This document shows positions 44,099 through 52,319 of a stretch of DNA of 64,000 nucleotides, in pieces. A program made the translations under genes and the position numbers. Location: contig NZ_JALLIK010000109.1 in the NCBI RefSeq assembly GCF_023093595.1, positions 1-64,000 of the forward strand, written 5' to 3'. The notes under the pieces were generated by a model. That model had not been told where the DNA came from, did not search any database, and saw nothing but the letters and a program-made list of their open reading frames with translations. Position 1 is the stretch's first letter. Each line of letters opens with the position of its first letter. The stretch comes from Thauera aromatica_A. GTDB taxonomy: Bacteria > Pseudomonadota > Gammaproteobacteria > Burkholderiales > Rhodocyclaceae.

Positions 44099-44158
44099 AT
44101 TATAGCGCTGCGACCACCCTCCGATACCAGAAGTAAAAACAGATTTCACTATATGAAA
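44099..44158 (-). promoter_or_regulatory. icd promoter with TTTCA-N5-TGAAA dyad
   Basis: On the minus strand a perfect TATAAT (44104-44099) follows a dyad TTTCATATAGTGAAA (44158-44144), centred about 59 bases before the expected start point. The -35 is weak, so an activator may be needed. The same dyad type lies upstream of aceA at 52102-52116. Confidence 0.6.
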
Positions 44159-44498
44159 AAATACAGCAGATAAAAGATAGAAGACCCCACATGACTTCCA
44201 CCGCCGTCGCACAGCGGCCTCCCCCGGCACCGCCCCCTCCCGCCCGGCAGCCCGCGCTGAGAGAGCTGCAACGCTCCCAGCCCCTGCCCTGCAGGGCAAA
44301 ACTCACAGCAGCGGATCCACGACGGCTAGGCCCAGGATTTCTATCCTTCTCCGGCCGAGCTCCGTTTTTGCTCGCGGCTCGACGAAGCTGCACCCCAAGC
44401 CGGATCGGAACTCCGCACCAGCCCAGAGCGGACGATGGCAGACGACGACACCAAGCTCCCTGCAGAGCCGCCGGCGCAGCGCCCCGTTCCACCCCCCG
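44159..44498. other. Intergenic region between icd promoter and NUDIX gene
   Basis: About 340 bases without a supported gene. An AT-rich patch at 44159-44180 belongs to the icd promoter side. A palindrome TGCCCTGCAGGGCA lies at 44286-44299 with no known role. Confidence 0.6.
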
Positions 44499-44924
44499 TC
44501 ACCAGCCCAGCTCCAGCATCCACGGCCCCTCGCCGGCCGCAAGAGCCTTGCGTACGTAGTCGATGGTGGCCTCCGGCAATGCGTCCGGAGCGTGCCAGAC
44601 GAGACGGTCGCACTTGTCGGGCTCGAGGATCGCGGGCTCGCCTTCGAAGCGGCGGGCGCGGACGAAGAAATCGATGCGGTTGGTGTCCGAGCGCCGGTGC
44701 ACCACGCCCATCCAGGCGAGATCGCACTCTTCCACCCGCAGACCGAGTTCCTCGCGCACTTCGCGCTGCGCCGCGGCCAGCACCGACTCGTCGGCTTCAA
44801 CGTGTCCGCCCGGCAGGCTGTACAGCCCGTCGAAGAACCCCGTCCCCGCCCGGCGCATCAGCAGCAGCCGCCCTTCGCGCTCGCACAGCACGTGCACGCC
44901 GGTGGGAATGCCCGCATGCCGCAT
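44499..44924 (-). CDS. NUDIX hydrolase
   Basis: 141 residues, ATG 44924 overlapping the dut stop codon (ATGA). The NUDIX box is complete: GGHVEADESVLAAAQREVRE followed by ELGL. It would cleave nucleoside diphosphate derivatives, and coupling to dut suggests nucleotide-pool cleaning. Exact substrate unknown. Confidence 0.9.
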   Translation of the reverse strand: MRHAGIPTGVHVLCEREGRLLLMRRAGTGFFDGLYSLPGGHVEADESVLAAAQREVREELGLRVEECDLAWMGVVHRRSDTNRIDFFVRARRFEGEPAILEPDKCDRLVWHAPDALPEATIDYVRKALAAGEGPWMLELGW

Positions 44925-45373
44925 CAATGCTTGCCGGTACTGCCGAAACCGTCCGCGCCGCGCGCGCTGGCATCGAACGCCTCGACCAGATTGAAGCTGA
45001 CCTGCAGCACCGGAACCACGACCAGTTGCGCGATCCGCTCCATCGGCTGAATCGTGAAGCTCGCCCGCCCACGGTTCCATACCGAAACGAAGATCTGCCC
45101 CTGATAGTCGGAATCGATCAGGCCGACCAGGTTGCCCAGCACGATGCCGTGCTTGTGCCCCAGGCCCGAACGCGGCAGCACCATCGCCGCCAGCCCGGGG
45201 TCGGCGAGGTGGATCGCCAGCCCGCTCGGCACCAGCGTGGTTTCGCCCGGGTGCAGCGTGATCGGCCCCGGCAGGCAGGCGCGCAGATCGAGCCCCGCAG
45301 CCCCCTCGGTGGCATACGCCGGCGGATGGGTCTTCAGGCGCTCGTCGAGCAGTTTCACATCGATTCGATGCAT
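44924..45373 (-). CDS. dut: Deoxyuridine 5'-triphosphate nucleotidohydrolase
   Basis: 149 residues of the trimeric dUTPase. Motifs in order: EGAAGLDLRAC, LPRSGLGHKHGIVLGN, GLIDSDYQGQI, and the C-terminal P-loop-like RGADGFGSTG. Removes dUTP and makes dUMP. Downstream of coaBC, as in many proteobacteria. Confidence 0.97.
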   Translation of the reverse strand: MHRIDVKLLDERLKTHPPAYATEGAAGLDLRACLPGPITLHPGETTLVPSGLAIHLADPGLAAMVLPRSGLGHKHGIVLGNLVGLIDSDYQGQIFVSVWNRGRASFTIQPMERIAQLVVVPVLQVSFNLVEAFDASARGADGFGSTGKH

Positions 45374-45457
45374 CTCGGTTCTCCCCCGCCTGCCGCACGC
45401 CGCTGCGGCGACAGGCGCATTGTGCCGTTCCCGCCGGTGCCCTGCGGCACCGACGCC

Positions 45458-46654
45458 TCAACGCCCGGACTGGGCGAGCAAAGCGGCGAGGTGGGCAACG
45501 ATCGCGCGCGCCACCTCCGCCTTCGGCGCGCGCGCCAACGGGTGCCGGCCGGCATCGTCATAGAGGACGACGGTGTTGTCCTCGCCCCCCATGCCGTCAC
45601 CGATCAGGTTGCCCACCACCATCGGCAGGCGCTTGCTCCGCCGCTTGCCTTCGGCATAAGCATCGAGATCGCGGCTCTCCGCCGCGAACCCCACGCAGAA
45701 CGGCGCATCGGCGCGCGCCGCCACTTCAGCCAGAATGTCCGGGTTCGGCGTCAGGGACAAGGCCAGCGCATCGCCGCTTTTCTTGATTTTGTGCTCCGCC
45801 ACCTCCTGCACCCGGTAATCGGCCACCGCCGCGACTCCGATGAACACGTCGGCGCCGGGCAAGGCCTCGGTCACCGCCGCGCGCATCTGCAGCGCACTGA
45901 CGACGGCCACACAGCGCACCTGCGCCGGCACCGGCAGGCTCACCGGCCCGCTGACCAGCACCACTTCGGCGCCGGCCTGGGCGCAGGCGCGCGCCAGCGC
46001 GTAGCCCATCTTTCCTGAGCTGGTGTTGGTGATTCCGCGCACCGGGTCGATCGCCTCGAAGGTCGGCCCGGCGGTCAGCACGACCTTGCGTCCGGCCAGC
46101 AGCTTCGGCACGAAGAAACCTTCGAGGTGCTCCAGAATACCCTCGGCCTCGAGCATCCGCCCCATTCCGGTCTCGCCGCAAGCCTGTTCACCGGCTGCGG
46201 GGTTGAAGACCGTCACCCCGTCGCTGCGGATCAGAGCCATGTTGCGCTGCGTCGGCGGCGACTCCCACATCTGCCGGTTCATCGCCGGCGCGACGATCAG
46301 CGGCACATCGCGCGCCAGGCACAGCGTGCTCAGCAGATCGTCGGCCAGACCATGGGCAAGACGTGCGATGAAATCCGCCGTTGCCGGCGCCACCAGGATC
46401 GCATCGGCGCTCCGCCCGAGATCAATGTGCGCCATGTTGTTCGGCACGCGCGCATCCCAGAGGTCGGACCACACCGGGTTGCCGGACAGCGCCTGGAAGG
46501 TCACCGGTGTGACGAAACGCGCCCCGGCGGCGGTCAGCACCACGTGCACATCGGCACCGGCCTTGCCTAGCAGGCGGACGAGCTCGGCTGACTTGTAGGC
46601 CGCAATCCCCCCCGAAACGCCAAGTACGATCTTCCTGCCGTGCAGAATATTCAT
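45458..46654 (-). CDS. coaBC: Bifunctional phosphopantothenoylcysteine decarboxylase/synthetase
   Basis: 398 residues. CoaC half: VLGVSGGIAAYKSAELVRLL, the active-site NNMAHIDLGR and APAMNRQMW. CoaB half: TAGPTFEAIDPVRGITNTSS and GKMGYALA. Makes 4'-phosphopantetheine in coenzyme A synthesis. Start ATG 46654, divergent from radC. Confidence 0.97.
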   Translation of the reverse strand: MNILHGRKIVLGVSGGIAAYKSAELVRLLGKAGADVHVVLTAAGARFVTPVTFQALSGNPVWSDLWDARVPNNMAHIDLGRSADAILVAPATADFIARLAHGLADDLLSTLCLARDVPLIVAPAMNRQMWESPPTQRNMALIRSDGVTVFNPAAGEQACGETGMGRMLEAEGILEHLEGFFVPKLLAGRKVVLTAGPTFEAIDPVRGITNTSSGKMGYALARACAQAGAEVVLVSGPVSLPVPAQVRCVAVVSALQMRAAVTEALPGADVFIGVAAVADYRVQEVAEHKIKKSGDALALSLTPNPDILAEVAARADAPFCVGFAAESRDLDAYAEGKRRSKRLPMVVGNLIGDGMGGEDNTVVLYDDAGRHPLARAPKAEVARAIVAHLAALLAQSGR

Positions 46655-46740
46655 GCCATTCGCCTATACTTTATGCATTGCGAGAACACGCGCACGTCTT
46701 CCCACTCCCTGTCCAACCGACCTCGTGGAGACTTCGACCC

Positions 46741-47418
46741 ATGGCAATCACCGACTGGCCCGAAAGCGAACGCCCGCGCGAAAAGCTGCTCGCACGCGGC
46801 GCGGCCGCCCTTTCCGACGCCGAACTGCTGGCGATTTTCCTGCGCGTGGGCGTGCGCGGCATGAGTGCGGTCGACCTTGCCCGCTGTTTGATCACCCGTT
46901 TCGGCAGCCTCACCCGGATGTGCGGCGCGCATGCGGACGACTTTACCGCGGTGCCGGGCATGGGGCTGGCGAAGTATGCCCAACTGCAAGCAGCGATGGA
47001 ACTGGCACGGCGCGCGCTGACCGAGACTCTGGGCGAGCGTACCCTCTTCGACTCGCCTCAGATCGTGCGCGACTGGTTGCGCCTGCGCCTGGGCCATCTG
47101 CCGCACGAGACCTTCTGCGTGATGCTGCTCGACGCCCGCCATTGCCTGATCGAGGCCATCGATCTTTTCCGTGGCACCCTCACCCAGACCAGCGTCTACC
47201 CTCGTGAAGTGGTCAAGATCGCACTCGCCCACAATGCCGCCGCCGTGATCTTCGCCCACAACCACCCCTCGGGAGCCGCCGAACCCAGCAGCGCGGACGA
47301 ACTGCTGACGAGAACGCTGAAGGACGCCCTCGGCCTCGTCGACATCCGGGTCCTCGATCATTTTGTCGTTCCCGCCCATGGCGCACCGCTCTCGTTTGCC
47401 GAACGCGGACTTCTGTAG
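46741..47418 (+). CDS. radC: RadC family protein (JAB/MPN domain)
   Basis: 225 residues, ATG 46741. N-terminal helix-hairpin-helix part (RPREKLLARGAAALSDAELL) and the metal motif IFAHNHPSGAAEPSSADELL typical of RadC. The family has a metalloprotease-like fold; the original link with DNA repair is uncertain. Divergent from coaBC, a common arrangement; a TATACT lies at 46665-46670. Confidence 0.94.
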   Translation: MAITDWPESERPREKLLARGAAALSDAELLAIFLRVGVRGMSAVDLARCLITRFGSLTRMCGAHADDFTAVPGMGLAKYAQLQAAMELARRALTETLGERTLFDSPQIVRDWLRLRLGHLPHETFCVMLLDARHCLIEAIDLFRGTLTQTSVYPREVVKIALAHNAAAVIFAHNHPSGAAEPSSADELLTRTLKDALGLVDIRVLDHFVVPAHGAPLSFAERGLL

Positions 47419-47519
47419 ACTGCAGCACTCGCCCTACACGACACACGGGACTTGCCTTTCCGGTGCGAACTGCACTATCCTCTTGCGTTTTCCGCAATCA
47501 GAATTCCCTGGAGCATCGT

Positions 47520-47756
47520 ATGGCTCGCGTCTGCCAAGTGACCGGTAAAGCACCGATGGTGGGAAATAACGTTTCCCACGCAAACAACAAAACCAAGCGC
47601 CGCTTCCTGCCTAACCTGCAGAACCGCCGCTTCTGGAGCGAAAGCGAAAACCGCTGGATCCGGCTGCGCGTGTCCAACGCCGCGCTGCGCACGATCGACA
47701 AGAAAGGCATCGACGTCGTCGTTGCCGAGCTTCGCGCCCGTGGCGAGAAGCTGTAA
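47520..47756 (+). CDS. rpmB: 50S ribosomal protein L28
   Basis: 78 residues starting MARVCQVTGKAPMVGNNVSH. Full-length bL28, followed 25 bases later by rpmG as in most bacteria. Start ATG at 47520. Confidence 0.98.
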   Translation: MARVCQVTGKAPMVGNNVSHANNKTKRRFLPNLQNRRFWSESENRWIRLRVSNAALRTIDKKGIDVVVAELRARGEKL

Positions 47757-47781
47757 GCAACCGAACTGAACGGAGAAGGCC

Positions 47782-47949
47782 ATGGCCAAGGGCATTCGCG
47801 AAAAGATCAAGCTGGAATCGACCGCCGGCACGGGGCATTTCTACACCACCACCAAGAACAAGCGCACCACCCCGGGGAAGCTCGAGTTCAGCAAGTACGA
47901 CCCCGTCGCCCGCAAGCACGTGCCGTACAAAGAAATCAAGCTGAAGTAA
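47782..47949 (+). CDS. rpmG: 50S ribosomal protein L33
   Basis: 55 residues, MAKGIREKIKLESTAGTGHF to KHVPYKEIKLK, preceded by GGAGAAGG. Lacks the paired CxxC motifs, so it is the zinc-free (C-minus) form. Partner of rpmB. Confidence 0.97.
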   Translation: MAKGIREKIKLESTAGTGHFYTTTKNKRTTPGKLEFSKYDPVARKHVPYKEIKLK

Positions 47950-48065
47950 CGCCGCACTGCCCGCCCCACCCTCCCCCCGATGCCGGGGCGGAGTTCGCGA
48001 GACCGGCGGCGGGGCCGGCAGAAATCGCCGATACAGCGAATCCTCCGCAGAGGCGGACAGCACTC

Positions 48066-48110
48066 CAGAAAGCATAAAGGCCATCCCATTGATGGCCTTT
48101 ATGCTTTCTG
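48066..48110. terminator. Long perfect hairpin between rpmG and cspA
   Basis: Arms 48066-48085 and 48091-48110 are perfectly complementary over 20 bp with a five-base loop. There is no clean T-run outside the stem, but the inner arm has TTT runs. It lies between two convergent genes and probably ends both transcripts. Confidence 0.8.
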
Positions 48111-48162
48111 CGCCCCGCCCGCTATCCCGTGACGGAACAGCGAGACCGGCGCGCCCCCTCAT

Positions 48163-48366
48163 TCAAGCGCGCTGAATATTGGAAGCCTGCTTGCCCTTGG
48201 GACCCTGGGTCACGTCGAAGGACACCTTCTCGCCTTCCTTCAGACTCTTGAAACCGCTCATGTTGATGGCGGAAAAATGTGCGAACAGGTCCTCGCTTCC
48301 ATCATCAGGAGTGATGAAACCGAAACCCTTGGAATCGTTGAACCACTTAACGGTACCAGTTGACAT
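48163..48366 (-). CDS. Cold shock protein, CspA family
   Basis: 67 residues, ATG 48366. RNP motifs KWFNDSKGFGFITPD and DLFAHFSAI are intact. An RNA chaperone of the cytosol. A long leader (over 100 bases) is likely, as for other csp genes. Which of the several Csp paralogues it is cannot be told. Confidence 0.95.
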   Translation of the reverse strand: MSTGTVKWFNDSKGFGFITPDDGSEDLFAHFSAINMSGFKSLKEGEKVSFDVTQGPKGKQASNIQRA

Positions 48367-48733
48367 ATTGCTCGAATCCCTCAAAGTTACTTTTCGTGAC
48401 CTTTCCGATGCACCGGAATCGGTCCCAGTAGCGGCGCCGGCAGTGGCTTGAACCGCCCCCGGAAACCCATAGGGATCAAGCTGGGCCTGCGCACGCCCTA
48501 GCTTTTACGCATTCGCTCGGGCACCGTCAACGACCTTTCCGCACATTCGCATACTGCATTGCGCCATAACGGGCCGCAAAAATCCCTCCGCTCCCTGCGC
48601 TTGTTTTTGTTTCAAAGATGATTCCGCCATTTTCTGCACTGCACCACCAGCGCCTTCGATGTTGTTTTTCCTCCCACCGAATACGGGCGGAAATGCGCCG
48701 GAGCACCACTCCCCCACCACTGCCATAGTGCTG
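48367..48733. other. Intergenic region between cspA and clpS
   Basis: About 370 bases between divergent genes. It should hold the cspA leader (minus strand) and upstream promoter; no further gene is seen. Confidence 0.6.
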
Positions 48734-48761
48734 TTGCACTCTGCTTCGGCTCCATTAGAAT
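48734..48761 (+). promoter_or_regulatory. Candidate clpS promoter
   Basis: TTGCAC (48734-48739), 16 bases, TAGAAT (48756-48761). Transcription would begin at about 48768, next to the ATG at 48769, giving little or no leader. Confidence 0.5.
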
Positions 48762-48768
48762 GAGTTCC

Positions 48769-49077
48769 ATGGGTACCCGGAAACAAGACCAACTCGTACT
48801 GGACGCAAGGCGAACGCGCGCCGTACCGCCGCCACTGTACAAAGTACTGCTGCTCAACGACGACTACACCCCGATGGATTTCGTCATCGTCGTGCTGCAG
48901 AAATATTTCGGCATGGACCGCGAACGGGCTACGCGCGTGATGCTCCAAGTCCATAGAGAGGGCATGGGGATATGCGGAACCTTCCCGCGGGACATCGCCA
49001 CGACCAAGGTCGAGCAGGTCGCCTCGTTTGCTCGTCAGCATCAACATCCGCTGGCATGCGTGATGGAGGAAAACTAA
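48769..49077 (+). CDS. clpS: ATP-dependent Clp protease adaptor ClpS
   Basis: 102 residues if started at ATG 48769 (MGTRKQDQLVL). An ATG nine bases upstream lies inside the likely -10 hexamer and is less probable. Core motif PPLYKVLLLNDDYTPMDFVI. ClpS brings N-degron substrates to ClpA. The stop codon abuts the clpA ATG (TAAATG). Confidence 0.95.
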   Translation: MGTRKQDQLVLDARRTRAVPPPLYKVLLLNDDYTPMDFVIVVLQKYFGMDRERATRVMLQVHREGMGICGTFPRDIATTKVEQVASFARQHQHPLACVMEEN

Positions 49078-51351
49078 ATGATCGCGCAAGAGCTTGAAGT
49101 CAGCCTGCACATGGCTTTTGTCGAGGCGCGGCAGAAGCGCCACGAGTTCATCACGGTGGAGCATCTGCTGCTGGCATTGCTGGATAACCCGTCGGCCGCC
49201 GAAGTGCTGCGCGCCTGCGCTGCCAATGTGGATGAACTTCGTCGCGAACTGACCAGTTTCATCGATGAGCACACCCCGCGCATCGAAGGCACGGACGATA
49301 TCGACACCCAGCCTACGCTGGGATTCCAGCGCGTCATCCAGCGTGCGATCCTGCACGTCCAGTCTTCGGGCAAGAAGGAAGTCACCGGTGCGAACGTGCT
49401 GGTGGCCATCTTCGGCGAGAAAGACTCGCATGCGGTTTATTTCCTGCAGCGGCAGAACATCTCCCGTCTCGATGTCGTCAACTTCATCTCCCACGGCATT
49501 GCCAAGGCACCGCCCCAGAATGCCGGCCAGCAAGGCCATGGCGAGGGCGAGCAGGCCGAACCCGAGCAGGAAGACAAGCAGGCCGGCGGTGCGCTCGACA
49601 GCTACACGCAGAACCTCAACCAGCAGGCCCTGGTCGGCAAGATCGATCCCTTGATCGGGCGCGAGAAGGAAGTCGAACGCGTGATCCAGACCCTGTGCCG
49701 CCGGCGCAAGAACAACCCCTTGCTGGTCGGCGAGGCCGGCGTGGGCAAGACCGCCATCGCCGAAGGGCTCGCACGCCGGATTGTCGAGGGCCATGTGCCG
49801 GAAATTCTCGAAAATGCACAGGTGTTCGCCCTCGACATGGGCGCCCTGCTTGCCGGCACCAAGTACCGCGGCGATTTCGAGCAGCGGCTGAAGGCCGTGC
49901 TGAAGCAGCTCATCGAGAACCCCAACGCAATCCTGTTCATCGACGAAATCCACACTTTGATCGGCGCGGGCGCCGCCTCCGGCGGCACCCTCGATGCCTC
50001 CAACCTGCTCAAGCCGGCACTGTCGTCCGGTCAGCTGAAGTGCATCGGCGCGACCACCTACAACGAGTTCCGCCAGATCTTCGAGAAGGATCACGCGCTG
50101 TCGCGCCGCTTCCAGAAGATCGACGTGGTCGAACCCTCGGTGGCCGAAACGGTGGAAATCCTGAAGGGGCTCAAGAGCCGCTTCGAGGAGCACCACGGCA
50201 TCAAGTATTCCAGTTCGGCACTGTCGAGCGCGGCCGAACTGTCGGCGAAGTACATCAACGATCGCCACCTCCCCGACAAGGCGATCGACGTCATCGACGA
50301 AGCCGGTGCAGCCCAGCGCATCCTGCCCAAGTCGCGGCAGAAGAAGACCATCGGCAAGAACGAGATCGAGGAGATCGTCGCCAAGATCGCGCGCATCCCG
50401 CCCCGTACGGTATCGAACGACGACAAGGCCGCATTGAAGACGCTCGAGCGCGATCTGAAGAACGTGGTCTTCGGCCAGAACGCTGCCATCGATGCCCTCG
50501 CCAAGGCGATCAAGATGTCGCGCTCCGGCCTCGGCAACCCGCACAAGCCGATCGGCTCCTTCCTGTTCTCCGGTCCGACCGGCGTCGGCAAAACCGAAGT
50601 CGCCCGCCAGCTCGCCTACACGCTGGGCATCGAACTGGTCCGCTTCGACATGTCGGAGTACATGGAACGCCACGCTGTCAGCCGGCTCATCGGTGCCCCT
50701 CCGGGCTATGTCGGTTTCGACCAGGGCGGCCTGCTGACCGAGCAGATCACCAAGAAACCGCACTGCGTGCTGCTGCTCGACGAAATCGAGAAAGCACACC
50801 CGGACATCTACAATATCCTGCTGCAGGTGATGGACCACGGCACGCTGACCGACAACAACGGCAGACAGGCCGATTTCCGCAACGTGATCCTGATCATGAC
50901 CACCAATGCCGGTGCGGAGACGATGCAGAAGTCGATGATCGGTTTCTCGGCCAAGCGCGAGAGCGGCGACGAGATGGCCGACATCAAGCGCCTATTCACG
51001 CCCGAGTTCCGCAACCGCCTGGACGCGATGATCTCGTTCAAGGCACTCGACAACGACGTCATCCTGCGCGTGGTCGACAAGTTCCTGATGCAGCTCGAGG
51101 CCCAGTTGCACGAGAAGAAGGTGGACGCCCACTTCACCGACGACCTCAAGGCCTGGCTGGCCGAAAAGGGCTTCGATCCGCTGATGGGCGCACGCCCGAT
51201 GGCGCGCCTGATCCAGGACACCATCCGTGCTGCGCTGGCCGACGAACTGCTGTTCGGCCGGCTTGCCAGCGGCGGCAAGGTCACCATCGATCTCGACGAC
51301 AACGACAAGGTGAAGCTGGTTTTCGAGGAAACCGAAGCGACACCGGCCTGA
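49078..51351 (+). CDS. clpA: ATP-dependent Clp protease ATP-binding subunit ClpA
   Basis: 757 residues. N-domain (LEVSLHMAFVEARQKRHEFI), a charged linker with QAEPEQEDKQAGG, first AAA+ module (GEAGVGKTAIAEGLA, LFIDEIHTLIGAG) and second module (GPTGVGKTEVARQLA, VLLLDEIEKAHPD). The loop MIGFSAK fits the ClpP-binding IGF/IGL motif. Unfolds substrates for ClpP. Confidence 0.98.
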   Translation: MIAQELEVSLHMAFVEARQKRHEFITVEHLLLALLDNPSAAEVLRACAANVDELRRELTSFIDEHTPRIEGTDDIDTQPTLGFQRVIQRAILHVQSSGKKEVTGANVLVAIFGEKDSHAVYFLQRQNISRLDVVNFISHGIAKAPPQNAGQQGHGEGEQAEPEQEDKQAGGALDSYTQNLNQQALVGKIDPLIGREKEVERVIQTLCRRRKNNPLLVGEAGVGKTAIAEGLARRIVEGHVPEILENAQVFALDMGALLAGTKYRGDFEQRLKAVLKQLIENPNAILFIDEIHTLIGAGAASGGTLDASNLLKPALSSGQLKCIGATTYNEFRQIFEKDHALSRRFQKIDVVEPSVAETVEILKGLKSRFEEHHGIKYSSSALSSAAELSAKYINDRHLPDKAIDVIDEAGAAQRILPKSRQKKTIGKNEIEEIVAKIARIPPRTVSNDDKAALKTLERDLKNVVFGQNAAIDALAKAIKMSRSGLGNPHKPIGSFLFSGPTGVGKTEVARQLAYTLGIELVRFDMSEYMERHAVSRLIGAPPGYVGFDQGGLLTEQITKKPHCVLLLDEIEKAHPDIYNILLQVMDHGTLTDNNGRQADFRNVILIMTTNAGAETMQKSMIGFSAKRESGDEMADIKRLFTPEFRNRLDAMISFKALDNDVILRVVDKFLMQLEAQLHEKKVDAHFTDDLKAWLAEKGFDPLMGARPMARLIQDTIRAALADELLFGRLASGGKVTIDLDDNDKVKLVFEETEATPA

Positions 51352-51390
51352 CCCCCGCCGGCAAAGCACTGGCCCATTCGGGCACGGAAC

Positions 51391-51425
51391 GGCATCCACC
51401 TCCCAGGAGGTGGATGCCATTTTTC
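51391..51425 (+). terminator. Rho-independent terminator of clpSA
   Basis: GGCATCCACCTCC and GGAGGTGGATGCC form a perfect 13-bp stem (loop CA), followed by ATTTTTC. It lies 40 bases past the clpA stop. Confidence 0.95.
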
Positions 51426-51536
51426 TGTCTGCGGGCGCCGCCCCCTGCCCCCTCTTGCCCCCTGCCCATAGCCGTCGTTTATCATGCGCGCTGGTCGCGA
51501 CCCCGCGCCCGCCCCCCGATCAAAACAGGAGCATGC

Positions 51537-52016
51537 ATGAACATCCAGACAGCCGATCTCTGCGACGCCCATGAGGACAAGCTCGCCGTCGTCGCCCCGA
51601 TGTTCGCCAGTTATGGCGGACGCAGCGCCTTCGGCGGACCGATCACCACGCTGAAACTTTTCGAGGACAACTCTCTTGTCCGCAAGGTCCTCGAAGGCCC
51701 GGGCGCCGGCCGCGTTCTGGTGATCGATGGCGGTGCCTCGATGCGCTGCGCCCTGGTCGGCGACCAGCTCGCCGAACTGGCGGTGAAGAACGGCTGGGCG
51801 GGCATCCTCGTCTATGGCTGCATCCGCGACTCGAAGGCAATCGGCGAGATGGATCTCGGCGTCTTTGCCCTCGGCACCCACCCGCGCAAGACCGTCAAGC
51901 GCAACATCGGTGAAATCGACCTGGCCGTCAGTTTCGGGGGAGTGACCTTCCATCCCGGACACTATGTCTATGCCGACGAAGACGGCGTCGTCGTTTCCGC
52001 ATCGGCACTGCTTTGA
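51537..52016 (+). CDS. RraA-like family protein
   Basis: 159 residues, ATG 51537 after CAGGAG. Motifs FGGPITTLKLFEDNSLVRKV, VLVIDGGASMRCALVGDQLA and GCIRDSKAIGEMDLGVFALG fit RraA/MenG-like proteins. Betaproteobacterial members are often annotated as RNase E activity regulator RraA, but close relatives are oxaloacetate decarboxylase/HMG aldolases. The choice is not settled by sequence alone. Confidence 0.85.
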   Translation: MNIQTADLCDAHEDKLAVVAPMFASYGGRSAFGGPITTLKLFEDNSLVRKVLEGPGAGRVLVIDGGASMRCALVGDQLAELAVKNGWAGILVYGCIRDSKAIGEMDLGVFALGTHPRKTVKRNIGEIDLAVSFGGVTFHPGHYVYADEDGVVVSASALL

Positions 52017-52101
52017 CCTCCGCCGGGCCTGCCAGCCGTCCCCCGGAGGGTCGACAGGCCGCTTGCAGCCTGCCGGATTTATTTCACAAAGCTCGACGGC
52101 G

Positions 52102-52116
52102 TTTCATTTCGTGAAA
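52102..52116. promoter_or_regulatory. TTTCA-N5-TGAAA dyad upstream of aceA
   Basis: TTTCATTTCGTGAAA, the same dyad type as at 44144-44158 upstream of icd. A further half site TTTCA is at 52082-52086. Confidence 0.55.
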
Positions 52117-52160
52117 TCAAAACCTCAAACAGCTGTTTTTAAAGCGCAAGATTTTTTCTT

Positions 52161-52208
52161 ATGTCTTATATAAGACATATTGCTGCGGAGCGGGATGCCT
52201 CCTATACT
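52161..52208 (+). promoter_or_regulatory. aceA promoter with 18-bp palindromic operator
   Basis: Perfect palindrome ATGTCTTATATAAGACAT at 52161-52178, directly before TTGCTG (52180-52185), 17 bases, TATACT (52203-52208). The palindrome looks like a GntR- or similar-type operator placed to act on the -35 region. Confidence 0.75.
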
Positions 52209-52319
52209 TCTTCCTTATCTGCAGCGTGCTTCACCTTCGACATCGTTGCAGCAGGAACACCGCGGCGAAGCCCGCATCGGCCGCGATGGTTGAACCCTCC
52301 GTACTGACAAGGAAGCATC

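Noticed and set aside
44286..44299. TGCCCTGCAGGGCA palindrome
   Set aside because: Short, GC-rich and single; no promoter or gene end fits it.
48505..50838. A 777-codon minus-strand frame over clpS/clpA
   Set aside because: Antisense shadow; ClpS and ClpA motifs are intact on the plus strand.
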